From: Bacteroidales bacterium
GTDB lineage: Bacteria > Bacteroidota > Bacteroidia > Bacteroidales > Paludibacteraceae
DNA length: 64,000 bases
Reading direction: 5' to 3'
Assembly: GCA_015061145.1 (NCBI GenBank)
Contig: SUXD01000005.1
Span: forward strand, 1-64,000
A program made the translations under genes and the position numbers. Below the pieces are notes generated by a model. That model saw only the letters and a list, made by a program, of their open reading frames with translations. It was not told the origin of the DNA and searched no databases. Below, one piece after another: positions 44,225-53,310 of the stretch; position 1 is the first letter of the stretch; each line of letters opens with the position of its first letter.

Positions 44225-45646
44225 GTGTTGTCTTTTAACAAGTGGTTTTGGTCTAAGGCTTTTATTTATATACTGGATTTGCTGTTCGCGAATCTAGGAT
44301 TTGTATGCTTTTTCTGGATGGAACAGCAATGCCTCGGCATTGAGTTGCATCCCACAGCGTTGAAGTATCTGTTGGTAGCCAATGTGGCGTATGTGGTGAC
44401 GCTCGTTATCTATCCTTCGGCTGTGTATTACCGAATAAAAAAGTCGGAGCTGATAGTGAAGCAGGCGTTCAAATTCGTGTTGCAACATTTGGTGATGTTC
44501 TATGCCGGTACGGCTATTTTTAATCTTGCTCCGATTCCTTTTTTGCATGCGTTGTTGTTTTACTCGCTGTTTTTGACGGGCATTTTGCTTTATCGTTATC
44601 TGCTGTGGAAAGGTATCAGCCATCTTCGCATACAAGGAAAAAATAACAAGCGTATAGTGCTTGTGGGTGATTTGGACTGTATAAGGAAATTGGTGCGTGT
44701 GATGGACGAAATGCTTGTTGGTTATTCGGTGGTGGGCGTTTTCTCCGACGATGAGAATCTGTCGCCGGAGGTGTTGCACGGATTGCGTCTGAAAAAAGTG
44801 GGATGCTTGAACGAGCTTGAGAGTTTTTGCCGCGAAATGACAGTGAATGAGAATAGGATTGACGAGATTTATTGCGGTATGCCGTTTGAAAGTTTCGGCG
44901 ATTTCTCAAAGATTTTGGATTTCTGCGAAAATAATATGATTCGCTTTTTCTTCGTTCCGACGCAATATAATTATGTGTCGCACAACTTGCGGTCGGAGCA
45001 TTTGGCCAACATGCTGATTCTGTCGGTGCGCGAAGAGCCGTTGCAAGAGATGGGCAATGTGGTGATAAAACGCTTGTTCGATGTGTTTTTCTCATTGCTG
45101 TTTCTTGTGTTTTTCTATCCGTTTATATTCATTATAATAGGCGTGCTTATCAAACTGTCTTCTAAAGGCCCTGTCTATTTCATACAAAAACGGACAGGTA
45201 TGAACGGCAAGGTGTTCAATTGCATAAAGTTTCGCAGTATGATAGAGAACGAGCAGTGTGACGAGGCGTTCGCTACGCGCGACGACCCTCGTAAAACGAA
45301 AATCGGCGCATGGCTTCGCAAAACGAATCTGGACGAGCTGCCGCAGTTTATCAATGTGTTGAAAGGAGATATGAGCATTGTCGGGCCGCGTCCGCATATG
45401 TTGAAGCATACCGACATGTATGCTTCCATGGTGAACCGATACGCCGTTCGTCTATTGGTGAAACCTGGTATAACGGGATTGGCGCAGTGCAAAGGATACA
45501 GAGGCGAGGTGTCAAAGCTTGAGGATATTCAGCAACGAGTGAAATGGGATATATGGTATCTCGAGAATTGGTCACTGTTGCTCGATATAAAGATAATTTT
45601 CATCACACTTTGGAATATGATAAAGGGCGATGAAAACGCTTATTAA
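44225..45646 (+). CDS. Undecaprenyl-phosphate sugar phosphotransferase (WcaJ/PglC superfamily)
   Basis: A 473-residue membrane enzyme that starts capsule/exopolysaccharide repeat synthesis by loading a sugar phosphate onto undecaprenyl phosphate. It has four N-terminal membrane segments (about 10-125), a CoA-binding-like domain (about 140-265) and a re-entrant helix (about 280-310). The catalytic domain has Y-F-I-Q-K-R-T-G, F-R-S-M and the D-E-L-P-Q-F and G-P-R-P motifs. The start is GTG at 44225 (TTG is next). No other polysaccharide genes follow, so it is detached from any capsule locus here. Confidence 0.93.
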   Translation: MLSFNKWFWSKAFIYILDLLFANLGFVCFFWMEQQCLGIELHPTALKYLLVANVAYVVTLVIYPSAVYYRIKKSELIVKQAFKFVLQHLVMFYAGTAIFNLAPIPFLHALLFYSLFLTGILLYRYLLWKGISHLRIQGKNNKRIVLVGDLDCIRKLVRVMDEMLVGYSVVGVFSDDENLSPEVLHGLRLKKVGCLNELESFCREMTVNENRIDEIYCGMPFESFGDFSKILDFCENNMIRFFFVPTQYNYVSHNLRSEHLANMLILSVREEPLQEMGNVVIKRLFDVFFSLLFLVFFYPFIFIIIGVLIKLSSKGPVYFIQKRTGMNGKVFNCIKFRSMIENEQCDEAFATRDDPRKTKIGAWLRKTNLDELPQFINVLKGDMSIVGPRPHMLKHTDMYASMVNRYAVRLLVKPGITGLAQCKGYRGEVSKLEDIQQRVKWDIWYLENWSLLLDIKIIFITLWNMIKGDENAY

Positions 45647-45658
45647 AAAAACTGACCG

Positions 45659-46003
45659 ATGAAAAAACTCATTTGTTTGCTTGCTGCGCTGTGCATAGTG
45701 TACGGCGCAAACGCCAAAGACGATAAATCGAAACAAACGGTGGTGTTCAATGTGATGATCACTAAAGATTCGAAACAAGCGTTCAAGAAAATTTCGGAGA
45801 AAGAGGGCGTTGTGGCTTTGCGCTTCGATGCGTCAACAAGTTCGGTGGAAGTGACATACAAGCCTTCGGAAACGAATATTCGTGAAATATCGTCGGCATT
45901 CAAAGAGAATGGTGTAATTGCATTTCCCATTGGCGAAAACTGCTCCGTGAAGAAAGGCGGTTGCCTGAACAACGCCGCTACCCAAATAAACACAATGAAA
46001 TGA
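45659..46003 (+). CDS. Exported HMA-like domain protein
   Basis: A 114-residue protein with a signal peptide (about 1-19, ending A-N-A). A ferredoxin-like beta-alpha-beta fold resembles heavy-metal-associated domains. The usual N-terminal C-x-x-C is missing (M-I-T-K-D-S in its place); two Cys lie near the C-terminus (C-S-V-K-K-G-G-C). Metal binding is therefore uncertain. Its last bases overlap the next gene's ATG (ATGA). Confidence 0.6.
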   Translation: MKKLICLLAALCIVYGANAKDDKSKQTVVFNVMITKDSKQAFKKISEKEGVVALRFDASTSSVEVTYKPSETNIREISSAFKENGVIAFPIGENCSVKKGGCLNNAATQINTMK

Positions 46004-46641
46004 TGCAGATAAAGCGATTTGTTTGCAATCCGTTGCAAGAGAACACTTATGTTGTTTTTGACGAAACGCGCGAGTGTGCGATTATTGACTGCGGTTGCTA
46101 TACTGATGGCGAAAAAGAAACGCTGAGCCAATTTGTCAGTGAACAAGGGCTGAAAGTGAAGCACTTGTTGTGTACCCACCTGCATTTCGATCATATTTTC
46201 GGCAATAAATTCATTTTTGACACTTACGGAATTTCACCCGAAGCATCGGCAAAAGATGCGGATTGGCTGGAAGATATGTGTCGTCGCGCACAAATTCTTG
46301 GCATTGATTGTGAAGAGGGTATAGTGCCGTTAGGCAAAGATTTGAAAGAGGGCGACGAAATTAATGTCGGCGCAATTCTGCTGAAAGTGCTCGCAGTTCC
46401 CGGGCATTCGGCTGGAGGACTGGTCTTTTATGACCCCAAAGAAAAAGTCGCTTTTGTGGGCGACAGCATATTTTGCGGCAGTGTAGGCCGCACCGATTTG
46501 CCCGGCGGAAATCAACAGCAGCTGGTGGACAGCCTGACTCAAAAAGTGCTTGCGCTGCCAGCAGAAACAATGCTTTTGCCTGGACATGGCGAAGTCACTA
46601 ATGTGGCTTTTGAACGCGAACACAATCCGTATCTGTTTTGA
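46000..46641 (+). CDS. MBL-fold metal hydrolase (glyoxalase II-like)
   Basis: A 213-residue metallo-beta-lactamase-fold protein: T-H-L-H-F-D-H-I-F-G near residue 57, G-H-S-A-G-G-L near 134, G-D-S-I-F near 155, and G-H-G-E near 198 supply the di-metal ligands. It resembles bacterial glyoxalase II-like hydrolases; the substrate is not determined. It overlaps both neighbours (ATGA upstream, TGATG downstream), so it is translated with them. Confidence 0.85.
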   Translation: MMQIKRFVCNPLQENTYVVFDETRECAIIDCGCYTDGEKETLSQFVSEQGLKVKHLLCTHLHFDHIFGNKFIFDTYGISPEASAKDADWLEDMCRRAQILGIDCEEGIVPLGKDLKEGDEINVGAILLKVLAVPGHSAGGLVFYDPKEKVAFVGDSIFCGSVGRTDLPGGNQQQLVDSLTQKVLALPAETMLLPGHGEVTNVAFEREHNPYLF

Positions 46642-47543
46642 TGAATACGCTTTTTGTCATATTAGGGCCTACGGGCGTGGGCAAAACGGATTTGAGCCTT
46701 CGCTTAGCGCAAGAATTGCAGACTCCCATAATCTCGGGTGATTCGCGGCAGATATACCGAGGGTTGGAAATAGGTACAGCTGCGCCTGCTGAAAAAGAAC
46801 TGAAGGCTGTAAAGCATTATTTTGTAGGGACACACGATGTCGCGGAATATTTTAATGCTTCGCAGTTCGAGACAGAAGTGATGCGTATTCTTGACGAAGA
46901 GATTTTTCCGCGTACGCCGAACGCATTGCTTGTTGGCGGTTCGATGATGTACATAGATGCAGTGTGCAAGGGCATTGACGATATCCCGAATGTGGACGAG
47001 GAAGTGCGCAATTCGTTGCACGAGCAGTTTTTGCGTGAGGGCATCGACAATATTCGGATGCAGTTGAAAATGCTGGACCCCGCGTTTTATAATGAGGTGG
47101 ATTTGAAAAACAGCAAACGGGTTATACATGCCGTAGAAATTTGTCTGACAGCAGGCGTCCCATATTCTTCTTTGCGTAAAAATACCGTTAAAAATCGTCC
47201 GTTCCGCATAGTGAAAATCGGATTGAACAGACCGCGAGAAGAACTGTATGAGCGCATAAACGGTCGTGTGGATAAGATGATGGCGATGGGATTGGAAGAA
47301 GAGGCCAGACGATTTTATCCGCAGCGAGAATTGAATTCGTTGAATACCGTTGGTTATAAGGAACTTTTTAAATATTTTGACGGCGAGTGGACTTATGATT
47401 ATGCGGTGAACATGATAAAACAGGATTCGCGTCGATATGCTCGCAAGCAGCTGTCGTGGTTCAATCGCGACAAAGATATTGCTTGGTTTCATCCCGACGA
47501 CGAAACAGCGATAATGAAGTTGATACTCGAGTCAAAGGGCTGA
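46641..47543 (+). CDS. miaA: tRNA dimethylallyltransferase
   Basis: Transfers a dimethylallyl group to A37 of tRNAs reading U-starting codons (the i6A modification). The 300-residue protein has the P-loop G9-P-T-G-V-G-K-T16, I-S-G-D-S-R-Q-I-Y-R-G-L-E-I-G-T-A and the R-R-Y-A-R-K-Q-L-S-W-F segment. The ATG at 46641 overlaps the upstream stop; a TTG three bases earlier is also open. Confidence 0.96.
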   Translation: MNTLFVILGPTGVGKTDLSLRLAQELQTPIISGDSRQIYRGLEIGTAAPAEKELKAVKHYFVGTHDVAEYFNASQFETEVMRILDEEIFPRTPNALLVGGSMMYIDAVCKGIDDIPNVDEEVRNSLHEQFLREGIDNIRMQLKMLDPAFYNEVDLKNSKRVIHAVEICLTAGVPYSSLRKNTVKNRPFRIVKIGLNRPREELYERINGRVDKMMAMGLEEEARRFYPQRELNSLNTVGYKELFKYFDGEWTYDYAVNMIKQDSRRYARKQLSWFNRDKDIAWFHPDDETAIMKLILESKG

Positions 47544-47939
47544 GGAGAAACGAATGAAGATTCTGTCAGTGTCAAAGTTGTTTTTAATTTCTGAGTTCTG
47601 AGTTTGATGATTTGAAAATTTGAAGATTTGAAAATTTCAATTTTCATGTATGATGTATTGATGTATAATGTATGAGTGGAAAGCTAAATGTCTGTGTCAA
47701 TGTCAGTGTCAAAGTTGTTTCTGATTTATTTCGCTACGCTCAATGAACGTTGTTTCTGAGTTTGAAAATTTGAAGATTTGAAGATTCTGTCTGCGTCAAT
47801 CTAATTGGAGATTAAATAATTGGATAATTAGATAATTATCTTGCGTCTGCGTTATTGTCCATTGTTAATTATTAATTGTTCATTTTCAATTGATAATTAA
47901 ATTGTCTATCTTTGCATTTCAGAAAAAACATAATATAAA
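47544..47939 (+). repeat. Gene-free spacer with degenerate AT-rich repeats
   Basis: No gene is seen. A 20-base direct repeat occurs at 47564-47583 and 47701-47720. TTTGAAGATTTGAAAATT-like runs recur around 47605-47640 and 47760-47790. Near-copies of 47741-47770 and 47855-47867 are found before the rlmN gene (51824-51854, 51880-51892). These look like dispersed intergenic repeats of unknown origin. The valS -7 element (47907-47914) lies at the end. Confidence 0.55.
47907..47914 (+). promoter_or_regulatory. -7 element for valS
   Basis: TATCTTTG, 26 bases before the ATG. The -33 region is weak (TTTT at 47883-47886). Confidence 0.5.
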
Positions 47940-50687
47940 ATGGAAGAGTTAGCTAGTAAATATAATCCTGCTGAAGTTGAGGAAAAATGGTATCAGTATT
48001 GGATTGACAAGAAGATGTTTTCTTCAAAACCTGACGGGCGTGAGCCTTATACAGTTGTCATTCCGCCTCCCAATGTGACGGGCGTGTTGCACATGGGGCA
48101 TGTGTTGAACGAAACGATTCAAGACATTCTTGTCCGCCGTGCCCGCATCGAAGGAAAAAATGCCTGCTGGGTGCCAGGAACTGACCATGCCTCTATTGCC
48201 ACTGAAGCCAAAGTCATCAAACGATTGGCAGAGAAAGGCATCAAAAAATCGGACCTTACGCGTGAGGAGTTCTTGAAACACGCTTGGGCATGGACCGATG
48301 AGCATGGCGGCATCATTTTGAAACAATTGCGCAAACTCGGTTGTTCGTGCGACTGGGACAGAACTTCGTTCACTATGGACGATACCCGTTCGCGTGCAGT
48401 GATAAAAGTGTTCTGCGATTTGTACGAGAAAGGCTTGATATATCGCGGTCTTCGCATGGTGAACTGGGATCCAGAACGCCAAACGGCGTTGAGCGACGAG
48501 GAAGTGATTTATCAGGATGAGCACTCTCATCTTTTCTATCTCCGTTATTATGTAGACGAACCGGCAGGTTCTACTGACCAGGAAGAAGCAAATGCCATTG
48601 TCAATCCTACGGCATTCGACCCGACAGTGAAACAGCAAGTCATTTACCGTGATGCGCAAGGCAGAAGATATACCGTAGTAGCTACAACGCGCCCTGAGAC
48701 TATCATGGGTGATGTGGCTGTGTGTATCAATCCGAAAGACCCAAAAAACACTTGGTTGAAGGGTAAAAAGGTCATTGTGCCTAAAGTGGGACGCGTAATT
48801 CCTATCATTGAGGACCGTTATGTGGAAATCGAATTCGGTACAGGTTGCTTGAAAGTTACGCCGGCACACGATGTGAACGACTACGCCCTGGGACAGAAAT
48901 ACAATTTGGAGACTATCGATATTTTCAACCCGAATGCAACAATTTCGGAAGCCGCTGGCATGTATGTCGGCATGGACCGTTTCGACTGTCGTAAGCAGAT
49001 AGTAGAAGATCTGAAAGCTGCCGGTTTGGTAGAGAAGGTGGAGGACTACGACAATAAAGTGGGATACTCTGAGCGCACTCATGTGCCTATCGAACCGCGC
49101 TTGTCTCTGCAATGGTTCATCCGTATGCAGCATTTTGCCGATATCGCCTTGCCGCCTGTGATGAATGACGATATTGTTTTCTATCCGGCTAAATACAAGA
49201 ATACTTATCGCAATTGGCTTGAGAATATCAAAGACTGGTGCATCAGCCGCCAACTTTGGTGGGGACATCGCATTCCCGCTTATTTCTTGCCGGGACAGGA
49301 AGGCGTGAAAGAAGAGGATTTGAAGTTTGTGGTAGCCGAGAATTTGGAATTGGCACTGGAAAAAGCCCGCAAGATAGCAGGTTACGAAAATGTGAAAGCC
49401 GAAGACTTGCATCAAGACGAAGGTGCGCTCGATACATGGTTCTCTTCTTGGTTGTGGCCTATCAGCTTGTTTGACGGCATAGAAAATCCTAATAATGAAG
49501 AGATAAAGTACTATTATCCGACAGCCGATTTGGTGACAGGACCTGACATTATCTTCTTCTGGGTAGCCCGTATGATTATGGCTGGTTACGAATATCAAGG
49601 AAAGATGCCATTTAAGCATGTCTATTTCACGGGTATTGTGCGTGATAAACTTGGACGAAAGATGAGTAAGTCTCTGGGTAACTCACCAGATCCGCTTGAT
49701 TTAATAGAGCGTTTCGGTGCCGATGGTGTGCGTATGGGTATGATGCTCTCTGCTCCTGCTGGAAATGATATCCTTTTCGACGAATCACTTTGCGAGCAAG
49801 GACGTAATTTCAATAACAAGATATGGAACTCGCTCCGTTTGGTCAAAGGTTGGGAAGTGGCAGACATCGCACAACCAGAATCTTCCAAAATTGCGGTAGA
49901 GTGGTTCGAGTCAAAATTGAACGCTTCTATTCAGGAGATTGACGATTTGTTCTCGAAATATCGCTTGAGTGAAGCCTTGATGACTGTCTATCGTTTGTTT
50001 TGGGACGAGTTCTCGGCTTGGTATCTGGAAATTATAAAACCGGCTTACCAACAACCGATTGACAAGGCTACATTTGAGGCTACGATAAATTTCTTTAAAA
50101 CGTTGCTCAAACTGTTGCATCCGTTCATGCCGTTCATCACGGAAGAGCTTTACCAAAGCATCCGCTCGAACAATGATGCCGAAAGCATCATGACTAGTGG
50201 CCGTCCGGCCGCAGGGTGTGTGAATGCCGCATTGCTGGAAAAATTCGAAATACAGAAGAGCATTATCGCCGGCGTGCGTACCATTCGTCTGGAGAAGAAC
50301 ATCGCCCGCAAGGATGTGCTCGATTTGTATGTGACAAAAGGTGCGTGCGATGCTGAGTTCGAAAGCATTGTGGTGAAAATGTGCAATGTGTCGGGTGTGA
50401 AGAAAGCCGATGCGCCGCTTCAAGGAATGCAGTCGTCATTTTTGGTTGGTACCACCGAATTCTCTGTTCCGTTGATGAACAATATCAATGTGGAAGAGGA
50501 GGTGAAGAAGATAGAAGCTGACATTCAACATTATGAAGGATTTTTGGTTGGCGTGATGAAAAAACTCTCGAATGAGAAATTCGTTGCCAATGCCAAACCT
50601 GAGATTGTGGAACTTGAGCGCAAGAAAAAATCAGATGCCGAAAGCAAAATTCAGGCATTGAAAGAAAAACTGGCGCAACTGAAATAA
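47940..50687 (+). CDS. valS: Valyl-tRNA synthetase
   Basis: A class I synthetase of 915 residues. It has the HIGH-type motif H51-M-G-H, a CP1 editing domain (about 205-440), K-M-S-K-S near 575, an anticodon-binding domain and a C-terminal coiled coil (about 845-915). The protein is full length. It stands alone, with a strong terminator after it. Confidence 0.97.
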   Translation: MEELASKYNPAEVEEKWYQYWIDKKMFSSKPDGREPYTVVIPPPNVTGVLHMGHVLNETIQDILVRRARIEGKNACWVPGTDHASIATEAKVIKRLAEKGIKKSDLTREEFLKHAWAWTDEHGGIILKQLRKLGCSCDWDRTSFTMDDTRSRAVIKVFCDLYEKGLIYRGLRMVNWDPERQTALSDEEVIYQDEHSHLFYLRYYVDEPAGSTDQEEANAIVNPTAFDPTVKQQVIYRDAQGRRYTVVATTRPETIMGDVAVCINPKDPKNTWLKGKKVIVPKVGRVIPIIEDRYVEIEFGTGCLKVTPAHDVNDYALGQKYNLETIDIFNPNATISEAAGMYVGMDRFDCRKQIVEDLKAAGLVEKVEDYDNKVGYSERTHVPIEPRLSLQWFIRMQHFADIALPPVMNDDIVFYPAKYKNTYRNWLENIKDWCISRQLWWGHRIPAYFLPGQEGVKEEDLKFVVAENLELALEKARKIAGYENVKAEDLHQDEGALDTWFSSWLWPISLFDGIENPNNEEIKYYYPTADLVTGPDIIFFWVARMIMAGYEYQGKMPFKHVYFTGIVRDKLGRKMSKSLGNSPDPLDLIERFGADGVRMGMMLSAPAGNDILFDESLCEQGRNFNNKIWNSLRLVKGWEVADIAQPESSKIAVEWFESKLNASIQEIDDLFSKYRLSEALMTVYRLFWDEFSAWYLEIIKPAYQQPIDKATFEATINFFKTLLKLLHPFMPFITEELYQSIRSNNDAESIMTSGRPAAGCVNAALLEKFEIQKSIIAGVRTIRLEKNIARKDVLDLYVTKGACDAEFESIVVKMCNVSGVKKADAPLQGMQSSFLVGTTEFSVPLMNNINVEEEVKKIEADIQHYEGFLVGVMKKLSNEKFVANAKPEIVELERKKKSDAESKIQALKEKLAQLK

Positions 50688-50703
50688 GATTTGCAGAATA
50701 AAC

Positions 50704-50745
50704 AAAAAATGTAGGGGTGTTTCACGAAATGCCCCTACATTTTTT
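50704..50745. terminator. Bidirectional terminator between valS and rlmN
   Basis: A long stem, with GTAGGGGTGTTTC (50711-50723) pairing with GAAATGCCCCTAC (50726-50738), flanked by A and T runs. Confidence 0.93.
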
Positions 50746-50768
50746 ATTATAAACGGTAATAAATATTA

Positions 50769-51782
50769 TTATTCGTTCTTTTTCATAGTCGAAAGCATGC
50801 CGCAGGCGGCAAGGATGTCTTCGCCGCGTGATTTTCTGATGGTGCAGATGATGCCGTTGTCGTTGAGGTACTCTTGAAACTCAAGCATTTTTTTATCGTC
50901 GCAGCCTTTCAAATCAACATTCGGAATGGCGTGGAAACGAATCAGATTCACGCGGCAAGGAATGTCTTTCAGCAGATTCACCAGTTCGTGCGCATGGCGT
51001 ATGCTGTCGTTCACGCCGTCGAACATGATGTATTCGAATGATACGCGGCGTTGGTGTGTAAAGTCGTATTGCTTTATTTTTTCAAGCACTTCAATAATGC
51101 TGTATTTCTTTTGTACGGGCATCAGTTGCGCACGCTCTTTTTCGAAAGGGTTATGCAGGCTCACAGCCAGATGGCATTGGCTTTTCTCCAGAAAAACAGT
51201 CATGCCAGGAATGATGCCGACGGTAGATACAGTGATGCGTCGCGGGCTCATGGCATAACCATAGTCTGAAGTGAGAATGTCGAGCGCCTTCAGTACTTCG
51301 AGTGTGTTGTCGAACGGTTCGCCCATTCCCATAAACACCAGATTGGTGAGTTTCTCGCTGTCGGGAACCATCTGTATTTGGTTCAGAATTTCCGCGGCAG
51401 TGAGGTGGTTGGTGAATCCTTGCTTTCCCGTCATGCAGAAAAGGCAGTTCATTTTGCAGCCTACTTGCGACGACACGCAAAGCGTGGCGCGGTCGCTGTC
51501 GGGTATATACACAGCCTCCACATATCCTTTTCCGGCTTTGAAAAGGTATTTTTTCGTACCGTCGGTCGATATGGCTTCTTCGACAGGTTCGGTTAGGGAA
51601 ATTTCATATTTTGATTTCAGTTTTTCGCGGTTGGCAACGGAGATATTAGTCATACCGTCGATGCTTTTCACGCGTTTTTTGTATAGCCAGTCACATATTT
51701 GCGAAACTGCGAATCGTGGAAGTCCCATTTCTTCCACGATTTCTTTCAGTTCCGTTTTCGTTTTTCCAAATAAGTTTTCCAA
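50769..51782 (-). CDS. rlmN: 23S rRNA (A2503-C2)/tRNA methyltransferase RlmN
   Basis: A radical SAM methyltransferase of 337 residues. It has the cluster motif C-K-M-N-C-L-F-C (about 107-114), G-M-G-E-P, and the conserved methylation Cys in A-A-C-G-M-L near the C-terminus. It methylates A2503 in 23S rRNA and A37 in some tRNAs. The ATG at 51782 follows a repeat-rich spacer. Confidence 0.95.
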   Translation of the reverse strand: MENLFGKTKTELKEIVEEMGLPRFAVSQICDWLYKKRVKSIDGMTNISVANREKLKSKYEISLTEPVEEAISTDGTKKYLFKAGKGYVEAVYIPDSDRATLCVSSQVGCKMNCLFCMTGKQGFTNHLTAAEILNQIQMVPDSEKLTNLVFMGMGEPFDNTLEVLKALDILTSDYGYAMSPRRITVSTVGIIPGMTVFLEKSQCHLAVSLHNPFEKERAQLMPVQKKYSIIEVLEKIKQYDFTHQRRVSFEYIMFDGVNDSIRHAHELVNLLKDIPCRVNLIRFHAIPNVDLKGCDDKKMLEFQEYLNDNGIICTIRKSRGEDILAACGMLSTMKKNE

Positions 51783-51889
51783 ATGAGTTTAAAGTCTAAA
51801 AATTGAAAGAAAATTTTCTTTCGGTCAGTGAATGTTGTTTCTGATTTGAAAATTAAGTCAAAGTCTACGTCATTGTCAATTGTCCATTG
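51783..51889. repeat. Repeat-bearing spacer between phoH-like gene and rlmN
   Basis: Contains near-copies of sequences found in the 47544-47939 spacer (GTTGTTTCTGA...TTTGAAAATT, and TTGTCCATTGTTA at 51880-51892). Confidence 0.5.
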
Positions 51890-53209
51890 TTATAGCAAAT
51901 CACTTGCCAATTCGGCCAATTTGCTTCTTTCTCCTTTTATCAGATTGGTGTGCGCAAAGATGCTTTGTCCTTTCATTTTGTCAATCATATAAGCCAATCC
52001 GTTCGACTGTGCGTCGAGGTAAGGGGAGTCAATCTGCTGTACATCACCTGTGAACACGATTTTTGTGTTTTCGCCAGCGCGGGTGATGATGGTTTTTATC
52101 TCGTGCGGTGTGAGGTTTTGTGCTTCGTCGATGATGAAATATGTTTCCGACAAGCTTCGTCCTCTGATGTATGCTAGGGCTTCGATGACGAGTTTTCCCG
52201 ATTTCTGCATGTCGTTGAGTTCGGTTATCTCTTTGCTTGAGGATGAGAATTGGTTTTTGATGACTGTCAGGTTATCAAAAAGCGGCTGCATATAAGGAGC
52301 CATTTTTTCTTTCTCGTCGCCGGGCAAGAATCCGAGGTCTTTGTTCGAAAGGGCCACGATGGGGCGCGCTAAAAGTATCTGCTGGTATTTGTCGCGCATT
52401 TGCAGTGCGGCGGCCAAAGCTAGCAATGTTTTTCCTGTACCTGCTTTTCCTGTCACGCCCACCAGTTTTATGTTGTCGTCGAGCAGCACATCGAGTGCAA
52501 AAGCTTGTTCTGCGTTTCTTGGCTCGATGCCGAAGGTACGGCTTTTCCCCACTTTCTGTACTCTGTCTGTTTCGGGGTTATAGCGTGCCAGCACTGATGC
52601 TCTGTCGCTTTTCAGCACAAAACAGTCGTTAGGGTTGATGTCGTCTTTGAAGTAGAAACTGTCGATGGGTTCGCCTTGCGTTGAGCCATAGATGCGGTCG
52701 ATAATGTCGTTGTCGATATTTTCAAAAACGGGGTTTTCCTTGTTGAAGATGTTGATGTCGGCCACTTTGTCAGAAAAATAGTCTTCGGCCAGCACACCGA
52801 CAGCTTTGGCTTTCATGCGCAGGTTTACATCTTTCGATACCAGGATGGTTTTTATTCTCGGACTGCTTTTGCTTAACTGCTCCGTAGCAGAGAGAATCAG
52901 GTTGTCGTAAATTTTTTCTGAAAACGGGAAGTCTTTGCTCATGGTCATCTCGGTGATGATGAACAATTTTCCCAATCCTTCGCCTAGGCTGGCGCCTTTC
53001 TTGAAAAAATCATCGTCGGTGATGGAATCAAGTTCCCTGATGAATTCGCGCGCGTTGAAGTTTATCTGGTCGTTTCCTTTTTTGAATTTGTCCACTTCCT
53101 CCAGCACAACAATCGGGATGTAAATGTCGTTTTCTTCAAAATTGTATATACATTTGTAGTCGTGAAGAATGACATTGGTGTCCAAAACAAATCTTTTTTT
53201 CGTGTTCAT
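51890..53209 (-). CDS. PhoH-like protein with N-terminal PIN domain
   Basis: A 439-residue protein. A PIN nuclease domain (about 5-145; V-L-D-T-N-V-I-L-H-D, then acidic residues E37 and D39-type positions) is followed by a PhoH ATPase domain (about 225-435). The latter has the P-loop V-T-G-K-A-G-T-G-K-T-L near 251 and F-I-I-D-E-A-Q-N near 360. PIN-PhoH proteins are RNA helicase/nucleases of the toxin-like PhoH2 type or housekeeping RNA-processing proteins. There is no antitoxin partner here. Confidence 0.9.
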   Translation of the reverse strand: MNTKKRFVLDTNVILHDYKCIYNFEENDIYIPIVVLEEVDKFKKGNDQINFNAREFIRELDSITDDDFFKKGASLGEGLGKLFIITEMTMSKDFPFSEKIYDNLILSATEQLSKSSPRIKTILVSKDVNLRMKAKAVGVLAEDYFSDKVADINIFNKENPVFENIDNDIIDRIYGSTQGEPIDSFYFKDDINPNDCFVLKSDRASVLARYNPETDRVQKVGKSRTFGIEPRNAEQAFALDVLLDDNIKLVGVTGKAGTGKTLLALAAALQMRDKYQQILLARPIVALSNKDLGFLPGDEKEKMAPYMQPLFDNLTVIKNQFSSSSKEITELNDMQKSGKLVIEALAYIRGRSLSETYFIIDEAQNLTPHEIKTIITRAGENTKIVFTGDVQQIDSPYLDAQSNGLAYMIDKMKGQSIFAHTNLIKGERSKLAELASDLL

Positions 53210-53310
53210 GGCGTATTTCGTTTTTAAGGTTGAACAATTTATCGTAAATTTATGGAAAATTTGTGGAAAAAAGCAATGTTTTGTAAAAATTAATAAGAAA
53301 AAATGTGATT

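Noticed and set aside
48024..49619. A 531-codon open frame antisense to valS
   Set aside because: It is a shadow of valS codon bias; it has no promoter, no recognisable domain and no hydrophobic pattern, while valS on the other strand is unmistakable.
51890..53209. PIN-PhoH protein as a toxin-antitoxin toxin
   Set aside because: There is no small antitoxin gene next to it, and the single-gene arrangement fits the conserved housekeeping type.
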